From a virus, in IMG/VR virus record IMGVR_UViG_3300008120_000508, positions 1 through 24,274 of that record: a stretch of DNA of 24,274 nucleotides; one strand, given 5' to 3'. Positions within the stretch are counted from its first letter, which is position 1; the number at the start of each line of letters is the position of its first letter. The position numbers were made by a program, and so were the translations under genes. Below, piece by piece: positions 15,037 to 22,341 of this stretch. The notes under the pieces are model-generated. The model was not told the origin of the DNA and did no database searches. It saw nothing but the letters and a program-made list of their open reading frames with translations.

Positions 15037-16596
15037 TTAGTTAGTTCTAACCGATTTATTTAAAAGTTCTGACTCTAACTTATTATATAGCTCAACCATA
15101 GTATCGTGAGCGTCGTAAGTTGCTCTCGCATATGGTTTATTAATATTGTGTGTGTGGGTTAGAAGAACATTATACATTGACCTTAAAAATTCAAGTAATA
15201 CCTCACCCCTAACAATTGCATAGGTATTTGGGTCAATCTCATTCAAATAATCATTTTGACTGTATTCATAGGTATCTAACTTGTCAAAACCAATGGTTTT
15301 ATTTGTGAAATTGGTATCGGTTGACAATAGATAAATCTTATCTGAGGTTAAACTTGAGAATGTTTGTTCTCGTGAACTCGAATCTTTCACTAAGGTTTCA
15401 ATAATTTCCTCCTTAGTTATAGATGGGGCCGAGAATTTTGATGAAGACCATATTAACCCACTTTGAATAACTTTAGAAGCTAATTTCACTCCTGTTAAAA
15501 GATTGTTTTTTCTTTCTAATTCTGTTGTGTTTGAACTTGGTAATGTTCTTAACTGTAGAGTTGGTCGGAAAAATAACGGATAAATGGTTGTCAACTCCTC
15601 GGGCGAATCAAACTTTTTATTGATATCTGCACCAAATAACCCAACAAAACCATCTTCTTTTATTTGAAGAAGTGTAGTTCTAATTTCAGAACATATTTGA
15701 CTTATTTTACTATCAATTGATGATGTAGAATAATCAACTTTAGATGTCATATTCACAGTTATTGTGGGAGTGGTGGTGGTACCATCATCATTTAATAAAA
15801 CACATAAAGAAGATGGTAATTCCGTAAATTCAGTAAATGCATTACTTTTAAATAAATCCCCATAAATTCCTGTGTTTATTTTATAAACAAAGAATTCAAT
15901 TATTGTGGGATTTGTAATACTATCGATATCATATTCAATGACATATTTTAAATTGGCATTTTCATATGTTGTTTTCGTTACCGGTTCAGATTTTAATAAT
16001 CTTTTTTCGGGAAACTTCTTTAAATGTAATTTGGCAACTTTTTTAGATGCGATTGGGTAATTTGTTAATCGTTGTCTTTCTTTACCACTAGCACTCTCTT
16101 TTGATAATAATTTACCACCTCTAAGTACAAGACCATTTTCGGTCATTAATACATCGGAACCAAATTTACCTGAAATAGAGAAATCTGTATTTTTGGGTAG
16201 AGTGTCCTTACAATCCGCGGGTAATTGACCATTGGTGAAAATATCTGCCTTGTCTTTAACACCCGAACCAAAAGTGGTAGGTGCCACCTGTTGTGAATAT
16301 GTTTGACCATTAAAATCAAATCTTGTTGTAAACGGTCCTGTGATATATTCTTGGTTCACGGTTGTTTTTTCCGTGTTGTACCTTATTACTTTTACAGTTT
16401 GATTTACCTCAGGAATGAAATTTATATTATTGGGTAAAAATGGTAACGCAATAAATGCATCATCTTCACTCCATGGAGTGTATTTTCGATAGTTCTCTTT
16501 ACCCGATACATAATCATCATAATCGACACATCGAATCCTACCCATACCTTTTGGGTCATTATTATCTATACAAACACCAATATCAATTATTTTCAT
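15037..16596 (-). CDS. Baseplate hub/spike OB-fold protein (gp5-like N-terminus)
   Basis: This 519-aa protein starts with the OB-fold pattern of gp5/VgrG-type spike proteins: IGVCIDNNDPKGMGRIRCVDYDDY at residues 5-28, then YTPWSEDDAFIALPFLP and FIPEVNQTVKVIRYN, ending near residue 95. In T4 that domain sits at the N-terminus of the cell-puncturing gp5 and anchors it in the baseplate hub. No lysozyme catalytic motif or triple-stranded beta-helix repeat is seen after it. The remainder is a beta-rich and then helical C-terminal region ending in HTHNINKPYARATYDAHDT. I call it an OB-fold baseplate protein rather than full gp5. Its ATG overlaps the preceding gene's TGA (ATGA). Confidence 0.75.
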   Translation of the reverse strand: MKIIDIGVCIDNNDPKGMGRIRCVDYDDYVSGKENYRKYTPWSEDDAFIALPFLPNNINFIPEVNQTVKVIRYNTEKTTVNQEYITGPFTTRFDFNGQTYSQQVAPTTFGSGVKDKADIFTNGQLPADCKDTLPKNTDFSISGKFGSDVLMTENGLVLRGGKLLSKESASGKERQRLTNYPIASKKVAKLHLKKFPEKRLLKSEPVTKTTYENANLKYVIEYDIDSITNPTIIEFFVYKINTGIYGDLFKSNAFTEFTELPSSLCVLLNDDGTTTTPTITVNMTSKVDYSTSSIDSKISQICSEIRTTLLQIKEDGFVGLFGADINKKFDSPEELTTIYPLFFRPTLQLRTLPSSNTTELERKNNLLTGVKLASKVIQSGLIWSSSKFSAPSITKEEIIETLVKDSSSREQTFSSLTSDKIYLLSTDTNFTNKTIGFDKLDTYEYSQNDYLNEIDPNTYAIVRGEVLLEFLRSMYNVLLTHTHNINKPYARATYDAHDTMVELYNKLESELLNKSVRTN

Positions 16597-16793
16597 GCCG
16601 TTTTTCTTTTTTCAATTTCTTCAACTACTTTACCGTGGATTTCTTCAATCGCTTCCATGTGTTTAGTTAATTCGATTGCCAATTGTTTTGTTTTTTCATA
16701 TTCATCAAATAATAATGATTCAACTTCTAATAATTCCTTATTAGATTTATTCTCAACATTATTAACAATATCTAAAATTTTATTTTTATCCAT
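16593..16793 (-). CDS. Small coiled-coil protein in the baseplate module
   Basis: The start is the ATG at 16793, one base after the upstream TAA, giving 66 aa; a GTG at 16814 would add seven residues but overlaps the previous gene. The protein is a single long, highly charged helix with heptad-like spacing (IVNNVENKSNKELLEVESLL; LAIELTKHMEAIEEIHGKVVEEI), so a coiled coil is likely. The stop overlaps the ATG of the gp5-like gene. Such small helical proteins beside hub genes may be chaperones or linkers; that is inference only. Family not recognised. Confidence 0.68.
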   Translation of the reverse strand: MDKNKILDIVNNVENKSNKELLEVESLLFDEYEKTKQLAIELTKHMEAIEEIHGKVVEEIEKRKTA

Positions 16794-16794
16794 A

Positions 16795-18093
16795 TTAAAT
16801 CTTTTTACCAACACCTGAGATTATTCCCGGTGGTATTACCGCACCACCCGTAGGACCCGGAAGAACTCCACCTTTTAGGACAATTTGGACGAATGAGTTA
16901 GTATCTTCTTCTTCGGTATGACCGTCAATTATTGATTTTACTGCAGATAATAAATCATTATCTTCTCCAAATAATGGTCCTGTAGGTATTCCCGCATTTG
17001 ACATTCTCTCACTAATGTTCAAAAATGCCCTTTCTTTACTATATCCTGAACTTAAATCCGCAGTGAATAATAATATTGAAGGGATTGTTATTGGTCCTTT
17101 CATATTAATTGCGGATTCAATGGTTGATAGAATCGTTTGAAAAATCTCAAAACAACTATCCATTTCCGTCTCTTGTACTTTTTTAAGTAATGCAATTAAT
17201 GACGTTACAATTAGTAGGTATCTTTTGTATTTTTCTTTTAAAATCTTACTAACTAATTTGGTCACGAACGCAATCAAATCAATCTTAACAAGGTTCCAAA
17301 ATTCACGTATAAATAACCAAAACAAATCTTTAACTATGTTATAGATTGCCCTATAAAATTTTCTAACCAATTCTCTAATATTAACAATAGTCGATAGTGC
17401 CATTGTTTTAAAGTATTTGTAGAGAATTATTAATGGTAAGAACAGTTTAGCCGATAATACTGTCATTATCAACGCCTTCGGTAAACTTAAAATAAAGTTA
17501 TTTAATAGATTATTAAGTAAATCCGAAATTGATAATGAACCATCAGATTGTTCACTGGCATCTGTTGCCACTTTTGTTAATGTGTCGTCAATCGCTTTCT
17601 TAGGGTCTTTATTTTTAGTTAAATAAATGAAATCCTCTATATGTGTGTCATCTGCAGGAATTTCAAAATTGTAACAATCTTTGAAACGTAAAACTCTTCT
17701 GTATCTTAAATCTTCGTCATCCAAATCAATACCTTCCACATCATCAAAATCAAAGTAGAATTCAATATCCTCCTCACTTTGATTGAACATGTCAACCGCG
17801 TTTTGTTTTTTTAACTCATCTTTTTTGGTTTCGGCACCACAAACAGCAAGTAATTTTTTTAGAAGACGGTCTACATTGTTTAGTGCTAAATCGAATTTTC
17901 TTGATTTGCCACAATTACCTCCTCCTTGAATGGTTAATAACATAGCGGTTTTGGCAATGTCCGTAACTTCAGGAAACTCAATTGATGAGTAGTAATCTGA
18001 AATAAACTCTTGTACTTTAATTCCCGTAACATTACCTTGAGTTAAACCAGTTATAACATAGTGTTGACTTGGACATAAATGATTTGACCACAA
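16795..18093 (-). CDS. C-terminal part of a probable split virion structural protein
   Basis: The frame encodes up to 432 aa but has no plausible ATG near its beginning: the only standard start before residue 51 is the TTG at 18093, which lies 43 nt inside the preceding gene, and the frame is closed by TGA just upstream. The protein has an N-terminal mixed domain (HYVITGLTQGNVTGIKVQEF), an acidic region (about 105-130) and a long hydrophobic helical stretch (about 195-305) that could insert in a membrane or pack in a tail core. It ends in a Gly/Pro-rich tail (GGVLPGPTGGAVIPP). From memory, related phage proteins continue the upstream frame into such sequence, so I read this as the second half of a split or frameshifted gene. 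Confidence 0.68.
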   Translation of the reverse strand: MWSNHLCPSQHYVITGLTQGNVTGIKVQEFISDYYSSIEFPEVTDIAKTAMLLTIQGGGNCGKSRKFDLALNNVDRLLKKLLAVCGAETKKDELKKQNAVDMFNQSEEDIEFYFDFDDVEGIDLDDEDLRYRRVLRFKDCYNFEIPADDTHIEDFIYLTKNKDPKKAIDDTLTKVATDASEQSDGSLSISDLLNNLLNNFILSLPKALIMTVLSAKLFLPLIILYKYFKTMALSTIVNIRELVRKFYRAIYNIVKDLFWLFIREFWNLVKIDLIAFVTKLVSKILKEKYKRYLLIVTSLIALLKKVQETEMDSCFEIFQTILSTIESAINMKGPITIPSILLFTADLSSGYSKERAFLNISERMSNAGIPTGPLFGEDNDLLSAVKSIIDGHTEEEDTNSFVQIVLKGGVLPGPTGGAVIPPGIISGVGKKI

Positions 18094-18620
18094 GGAGATT
18101 CGGGGTCAATTGTGAGAATATCTAATAAATCAAATTCTTCGGGTTTTAGGTTTATTGTATCACCCGTTATGGTACCATTAGTACCACAAATACCATCACC
18201 CATGAATAGTGCTTCTGATAATCTTTTAACAACAATCTCTTTAGCAGAATCAAGTGTCTTTTCAGATGCGGTTAATGCGTGTTGTTTTAAACGTTTTTTT
18301 GTTTTGTTTTTTTGTGGATTAACTGTTGTACCACTTTGTACCGCATCAGTCTCAGAACCTGAAGATTTTTTGTCTGTACCCAAGAATTGCTCAACAACCT
18401 CAAGTATTTCACCAAAGATATCCTTCTTGTTTTCTTTTTTTTGTGCTCTCTTATTTTTAAGAGCATCTAATTTTTTACCAACAAAATCATTTGATGATGG
18501 GATATTCTTCAAATACTTATCCGCAACGTTATCCGCAAATTTCTTGGGGTCATCGTTGATTTTCTTAATTGCTTCAATCTTTGATTGGAGCTTCTTTTTG
18601 GTATTTTTTAATTTACTCAT
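18051..18620 (-). CDS. N-terminal part of a probable split virion structural protein
   Basis: This 189-aa frame begins at an ATG that overlaps the previous TAA by one base (TAATG) and ends at a TAA at 18051-18053. The N-terminus is Lys-rich and helical, followed by a Ser/Thr/Lys-rich linker (about 80-110). A more ordered stretch comes last: EALFMGDGICGTNGTITGDT, then PEEFDLLDILTIDPESPCGQIIYV. That last stretch looks like the middle of a larger domain that is cut off, and the gene behind it lies in the -1 frame with no proper start. Either this is a short protein in its own right, or the pair encodes one protein of about 600 aa. Virion location is inferred from neighbours. Confidence 0.68.
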   Translation of the reverse strand: MSKLKNTKKKLQSKIEAIKKINDDPKKFADNVADKYLKNIPSSNDFVGKKLDALKNKRAQKKENKKDIFGEILEVVEQFLGTDKKSSGSETDAVQSGTTVNPQKNKTKKRLKQHALTASEKTLDSAKEIVVKRLSEALFMGDGICGTNGTITGDTINLKPEEFDLLDILTIDPESPCGQIIYVQVNTML

Positions 18621-18997
18621 TACGTTCTATAAGTTCCCGTTTTTGGTTCATCGTCAGAGTCATTCATTAACTTCTCCAACAAAACTCTGTCCTCGTCGGT
18701 TAATTGGAGTTTACCTCCACCTGCACTCGGACCTGAACCTTGGGTTTGCTTTAGTAACGCGCTCTGAAGTTTTACTAATGAGATTTTCTTTTCGGTACAG
18801 TCATTTAATATTTTCTGCTGTTCCTTAATGACAGGACCAATAACACTCATATCTTCGGCATCTTTCATAAAAGTCAACATCTTCTTGGTAATCATAGATG
18901 CGGTGTTCTTTTGTTCCACAATATCATTGTAGATTTCTTGCATTAATGCCAATGCCGAATCGGTGTCAAGGGATATGATATTTTTCCTTTCTCTCAT
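18620..18997 (-). CDS. Unknown helical protein, first gene of the - strand virion module
   Basis: The 125-aa protein starts at an ATG 4 nt after a TATTTATA octamer and ends one base into the next ATG. It is helical throughout, with DTDSALALMQEIYNDIVEQKN and KKMLTFMKDAEDMSVIGPVI in the first half. A Gly/Ser linker (about 87-95) and a short C-terminal helix (TDEDRVLLEKLMND) follow. No motif is recognised. It is the promoter-proximal gene of the virion run that includes the gp5-like protein, so a tail or baseplate assembly role is plausible. Confidence 0.72.
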   Translation of the reverse strand: MRERKNIISLDTDSALALMQEIYNDIVEQKNTASMITKKMLTFMKDAEDMSVIGPVIKEQQKILNDCTEKKISLVKLQSALLKQTQGSGPSAGGGKLQLTDEDRVLLEKLMNDSDDEPKTGTYRT

Positions 18998-19001
18998 ACT
19001 C

Positions 19002-19009
19002 TATAAATA
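19002..19009 (-). promoter_or_regulatory. TATTTATA octamer (on - strand) at the head of the virion module
   Basis: On the - strand this reads TATTTATA and ends 4 nt before the ATG at 18997. It occupies a 21-nt gap directly behind the late sigma factor gene. It is thus where the arm switches from regulatory and metabolic genes to virion genes, a fitting place for a late promoter. Confidence 0.55.
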
Positions 19010-19018
19010 GGGTTATTC

Positions 19019-19717
19019 TTAATTTATGAATCCCAACATTATACCTTCGTAGAGTCTTTTGTATTTTCTCATAGAAATCCTTATTTCTTTGGTTGATAAG
19101 GATGTCATTTCACGTAATGATAAGAGAATCAAGTTTTTATTAAACTTGTTTCCATCACCAATCTGAAATATTTTTTCAAAATTCCCAAAGATTTCAAGGA
19201 GAGCGTAACCTAATTTTTGTTCATTTTCGGATAACTCTTCAGATTCCATGAATTCCTCCATTTCTATGGTGAATTTTATCACAACATCTCGATAATCGAT
19301 GTTAGCTTCGTCTATGGTATATGAATGTTCGGGACTCTCCTCCAAAGATGAAGAAATGTCATCATATGACACACTTCTATTCATTTCTTTAGTATCCTTT
19401 TGGATTGCACCCATTAAATAATTCTTACAAATGGTACCAAAATAGGAGTATGCCTTATGATTTTTCGTGTGGTCGAATTTGTTAATTTTGGTAATTAAAA
19501 ACGACATGGTATCCGCATGGATATCCACGAATTCAAAATCTTTTCTATAAAGTTTGTAACGTCGAATGATTGATTCGACCATTATTGTGAGAGGTTCTCT
19601 TAAATATTCATTGAATATCTTGTTCTTTTCCGTTTCGGATTCCGATTGTAAGTATCTTACCACCGCTTGTTCTTGGTCCTCCCCAAAATATATTTTTTGG
19701 GTACGTTTACGGGGCAT
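19019..19717 (-). CDS. 55: Late-transcription RNA polymerase sigma factor (gp55-like)
   Basis: This 232-aa protein resembles the gp55 group of divergent sigma factors that redirect host RNA polymerase to T4 late promoters. The typical core is present: an N-terminal basic leader with IYFGEDQEQAVVRYL, the region 1.2/2.1-like EYLREPLTIMVESIIRRYKLY at about 38-57, DIHADTMSFLITKINKFD at about 65-82, and the region 2-like KAYSYFGTICKNYLMGAIQKD at 88-108. It then becomes acidic. It is longer than T4 gp55 (185 aa). The ATG lies 1 nt after the stop of the glycosyltransferase gene. Its position immediately before the virion module, with a TATTTATA behind its stop, suits a late regulator. A general bacterial sigma is unlikely because no region 4 is seen. 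Confidence 0.85.
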   Translation of the reverse strand: MPRKRTQKIYFGEDQEQAVVRYLQSESETEKNKIFNEYLREPLTIMVESIIRRYKLYRKDFEFVDIHADTMSFLITKINKFDHTKNHKAYSYFGTICKNYLMGAIQKDTKEMNRSVSYDDISSSLEESPEHSYTIDEANIDYRDVVIKFTIEMEEFMESEELSENEQKLGYALLEIFGNFEKIFQIGDGNKFNKNLILLSLREMTSLSTKEIRISMRKYKRLYEGIMLGFIN

Positions 19718-19718
19718 C

Positions 19719-20498
19719 TTAACTTTCTACATAGTTTATTTCTCGTTTATTTTTAAAGAAAAACTCTTTTTTTGCGGTATCTAACCAAAACTTAACCTCA
19801 TTCTCAGACATTCTCATTGAATCGTCATTTTTGTATGACCAAAAGAGTGAATTTTCTCTGAAATTGACGTGTTGATACCCAATTTTTGGAACCGAAATAA
19901 CAAGTACGTTATTATGAGTAAGTCTTAATAGAAACTCATAACCAAAGGTCAACTTAATGTTTTCTTTTAATTTACCTTGTTCTTTAATCACCGCCGTTCT
20001 ATATAAACCACCACTAATTTGGAAGTTTTGGTAATCTAAAAGTGCTTCGTTATCCAAAATACCTTGTTTTTCGGTAAACCCATACGCCCAAGGTGATTCA
20101 TTTGTAAAACTTAAAAATTTACCCTCAACATTAATGTCTTTTACAATCGTTAAAAATACATCCGCCGTTGGGTTCTCCTTTACATAGGTATTCATCGACT
20201 TCAACCAAGATGGTTTATACTCGTCGTCAACTTCTAAAATAGAAAACCATTCAGTATCACAATTTTCAATACCAAGATTTACCTGACTGCAGAAGTCCGA
20301 TGAACCATCGTTGGTTAACACTTTAGTTTCCAACTTATCTGAAACAAGTTGAATATTTGATATAACGTCTTTTGGACCTACAATTGTTAATTTAACGTCA
20401 TTGTAAAATTCCTCAACAGATTTTACTGCGTTTTCAAACATTAATTTATAATCTTCATCCCATTTATGGATGGGTAATATTACGGTTACATTTTTCAT
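19719..20498 (-). CDS. Family 2-like (GT-A) glycosyltransferase
   Basis: The 259-aa protein begins with the GT-A nucleotide-binding strand VTVILPIHKWDEDY and has the acidic metal/nucleotide motif ILEVDDEYKPSWL (D91, D92, E93), equivalent to the DxD of GT2 enzymes. The downstream block ISGGLYRTAVIKEQGKLKENIKLTFGYEFLLRL is the acceptor-side helix region typical of GT2. It would transfer a sugar from a nucleotide sugar to an unknown acceptor: phage DNA, a virion protein or host surface glycan. It overlaps the upstream glycosyltransferase stop (ATGA), so the two are coupled. Unusually for this genome, a consensus AGGAGG lies 7 nt before its ATG. Confidence 0.87.
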   Translation of the reverse strand: MKNVTVILPIHKWDEDYKLMFENAVKSVEEFYNDVKLTIVGPKDVISNIQLVSDKLETKVLTNDGSSDFCSQVNLGIENCDTEWFSILEVDDEYKPSWLKSMNTYVKENPTADVFLTIVKDINVEGKFLSFTNESPWAYGFTEKQGILDNEALLDYQNFQISGGLYRTAVIKEQGKLKENIKLTFGYEFLLRLTHNNVLVISVPKIGYQHVNFRENSLFWSYKNDDSMRMSENEVKFWLDTAKKEFFFKNKREINYVES

Positions 20499-21562
20499 GC
20501 TGTTACCTCCTCTTTATTTAATTTTTCTAATGCCTTTTCGATACTCAAAACTCTACTGGTTTTAAAAGATTCGAAAATTACGTTTATATTTTCTTTGGTT
20601 ATATCCGAATCATACGGTAAAAGGGTGTCTCTCATTTTTTGAGTTACCTCATCAGTTAGTTCAACACCTTCGAGCCACGCCATTACAAATTTTCCAAGAA
20701 TCTCTGTAATTTTTGTCTCGTCATATGTCCACATACCGTTCTCACTCAACCAATCCGGTTCGTTTTTAGGTATTTTACCAATCACAGGAACACCACATTT
20801 CATTGATTCGAGAGGGAACGTACCAAAAGTTGAATCGTCATCAATCCATACCGAAACCATACACTCTTTTAATGACTCTGAAAATTCATCATATGTCATT
20901 TGATTCATATCTCTAAAATTAATCCATCTTAAATGTGGATGTTTTAGATAAAATTCTGATATGATTTTTTTATTGATTGACCTATCTCTACATGAAATTG
21001 CGATTGTAGGTTTTGCCGTGTTTTCAGATGGTTTAAAGTTCTCTCCAATCATTGGTGGAACAATGTAAACAATCGATTCTTTAAAGTAATCCTCGATATA
21101 ATTCTTGCTTGATTCGGTAGTGGTAATCACTTTATCAAAACCATAATCTGACCATCTACTTCCGATAGGTAGTGTTTCAAACATGTATTCTTTTTGTTGA
21201 ATCAACATGACTTTAACACATTTAATATTTGCCAAATTCTCTAATACGTTTGAATAGTACTCAGGAACGACAATTACGTCTTCAATTTTAATCTCAACTC
21301 TATCATCCTTGATGGTAACCACTTCAAGGGAATCGTACTTATCTCCTAACCACCCCTGAACACCAGTGTAAGTTTTATCCTCAACTAAAATCTTTACGTT
21401 TTTACCGTTTTCTTTTAGTGTTAACGCCATGTCGTAAATGTGTTTAACTGACGCTCTAGCGTTATTTCTTGTGTCATAAGTTAAGAAATAAATTGTGTAT
21501 TCATTTGAGGTCAATTTACTCAATGAACTTTCTAATTTTTCTATGTTTTCTTGTTTATTCAT
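20495..21562 (-). CDS. GT-B fold glycosyltransferase (family 1/4-like)
   Basis: This 355-aa protein has two Rossmann-like halves. The C-terminal half carries the donor-binding signature of GT4-type enzymes, SVWIDDDSTFGTFPLESMKCGVPVIG (about 237-262), with the conserved E252 in the ESM..GVPV context. An internal strand TIAISCRDRS (about 186-195) begins that half. The N-terminal acceptor half shows YTIYFLTYDTRNNARASVKHIYDMALTL. It likely works in series with the GT2-like enzyme encoded immediately downstream. The start ATG overlaps the previous gene by 8 nt. Acceptor unknown: candidates are modified bases in phage DNA, glycosylated virion protein, or host envelope sugar. Confidence 0.85.
   Translation of the reverse strand: MNKQENIEKLESSLSKLTSNEYTIYFLTYDTRNNARASVKHIYDMALTLKENGKNVKILVEDKTYTGVQGWLGDKYDSLEVVTIKDDRVEIKIEDVIVVPEYYSNVLENLANIKCVKVMLIQQKEYMFETLPIGSRWSDYGFDKVITTTESSKNYIEDYFKESIVYIVPPMIGENFKPSENTAKPTIAISCRDRSINKKIISEFYLKHPHLRWINFRDMNQMTYDEFSESLKECMVSVWIDDDSTFGTFPLESMKCGVPVIGKIPKNEPDWLSENGMWTYDETKITEILGKFVMAWLEGVELTDEVTQKMRDTLLPYDSDITKENINVIFESFKTSRVLSIEKALEKLNKEEVTA
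20506..20511 (-). promoter_or_regulatory. Consensus Shine-Dalgarno (AGGAGG) before the GT2-like gene
   Basis: On the - strand AGGAGG occupies 20511-20506 with a 7-nt spacer to the ATG at 20498. It is the only full Shine-Dalgarno I found at a start codon in this window. It also encodes the Glu-Glu-Val near the C-terminus of the upstream enzyme, so coincidence is possible. Confidence 0.5.
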
Positions 21563-21836
21563 CTTCTTCGATTAATATTTGATATTTTATTAGTGTGTTA
21601 AATGCGATTTTAAAAGATACTGACAATCCTTCTTGTGCAAAAGGTCCCATTTCTTCATCAACTTCTTGATATTCATTTAGAACTCTTTCGAGACACATTT
21701 TAACTGTCTCATACTTAAAAAGATTTATCTCTAAACTTTCGGTACCGTCTTCGTTTTTGACAGTACTGCCTGTTTGACATTTTGAAGTAATCCCTTCAAC
21801 GTCGATGTAATAGTTCTTTCCGAATATTTCAACCAT
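21555..21836 (-). CDS. Unknown 93-aa protein before the glycosyltransferases
   Basis: The frame starts at an ATG at 21836 and ends 8 nt inside the next gene. The first half is beta-like (MVEIFGKNYYIDVEGI, LEINLFKYETVKMCL) and the second half helical and acidic, ending EEDE. I do not recognise the family. Its first 106 nt overlap the end of the HAD-like fragment in another frame, which is large for this compact genome; a shorter form could start at Met47. The smooth overlap with the GT gene favours the longer form being real. Function unknown. Confidence 0.62.
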   Translation of the reverse strand: MVEIFGKNYYIDVEGITSKCQTGSTVKNEDGTESLEINLFKYETVKMCLERVLNEYQEVDEEMGPFAQEGLSVSFKIAFNTLIKYQILIEEDE

Positions 21837-22171
21837 TCCTTTTTTATTTCTGATAATTTATTTATTTCTAATTGATTTGTAAAGTGATTATTGAACGGTG
21901 TTTTAAATTTGACAACCTTCTTATTAGATGGACATGAATCTATAACTCGTTTATCGTCAGTAATCCATAAATCACATTTTTTCCAAAGATTTTTTACATC
22001 ATCTTCTTTAGCAAATGTTATGTTATCACATATAACACCATTTCTTGATAAAAAGAAAAGAGTTGAAGGTTTAGCCTTGCCCTTTTCCATTAAACCAATT
22101 AATGTGAATTTTATATTGGGATTCTCAAAAACTAATGAGTTCAATTCTGTCGATGCTTGGTTATAACTCAA
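21731..22171 (-). CDS. C-terminal part of a broken HAD-like phage protein
   Basis: The frame has no ATG start: a TTG at 22171 is the first standard codon, but the frame is open back to 22234. The upstream extension (YFDFPIEIFGHAG) looks like genuine protein, so the TTG is probably not the real start. The body includes FTLIGLMEKGKAKPSTLFFLS and KKCDLWITDDKRVIDSCPSNKKVVKF. The latter resembles the late motif of HAD/5'-nucleotidase-like proteins (CDxxITDxxxVIDxCP). The expected N-terminal part is at 22192-22302 in another frame. I infer a frameshift or internal deletion in one gene, or less likely programmed frame change. Its 3' end overlaps the next gene by 106 nt. Confidence 0.55.
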   Translation of the reverse strand: MSYNQASTELNSLVFENPNIKFTLIGLMEKGKAKPSTLFFLSRNGVICDNITFAKEDDVKNLWKKCDLWITDDKRVIDSCPSNKKVVKFKTPFNNHFTNQLEINKLSEIKKEWLKYSERTITSTLKGLLQNVKQAVLSKTKTVPKV

Positions 22172-22191
22172 TCCCGCATGACCGAATATTT

Positions 22192-22302
22192 CTATAGGGA
22201 AATCAAAGTATAGGAAGTATTTAAGAAATAATCTTTATAGTGGTAATCAAATTTTTGTAAGGTGTTTCTTAACACCCCGTCAATGCTTACGAATACTTCC
22301 AT
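22192..22302 (-). pseudogene. N-terminal fragment of the HAD-like protein
   Basis: A 36-codon frame from the ATG at 22302 encodes MEVFVSIDGVLRNTLQKFDY and then stops at TAG 22192-22194 after an abnormal tail (NTSYTLISL). The segment VFVSIDGVLRN matches HAD motif I (hhhDxDGVL) with Ser in place of the first Asp, which would make it a catalytically impaired or binding-only member. The continuation of the domain is found in the -1 frame, open from 22234. The overlap where both frames are open is only 22195-22234. The stretch is too short to be a complete fold, so I treat it as one half of a disrupted gene. Confidence 0.5.
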
Positions 22303-22341
22303 ACTTGGAAATATAAATTTAAAAATATTATAAGTAAAGGT

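Noticed and set aside
17901-17925. GGGNCGKS in the 432-aa protein matches the Walker A pattern GxxxxGK[ST]
   Set aside because: No Walker B or other ATPase motif follows and the flanking sequence does not form the usual strand-loop-helix; judged a chance match.
18112-18828. 238-aa + strand open frame across the split virion genes
   Set aside because: Phe/Ser/Leu-rich antisense-type composition, ignores gene boundaries, and the three - strand genes below it are tightly coupled with good starts.
22261-22276. Inverted repeat GGTGTT/AACACC with 4-nt loop
   Set aside because: Only 6 bp, no T tract on either strand, and located inside the HAD-like N-terminal coding fragment.
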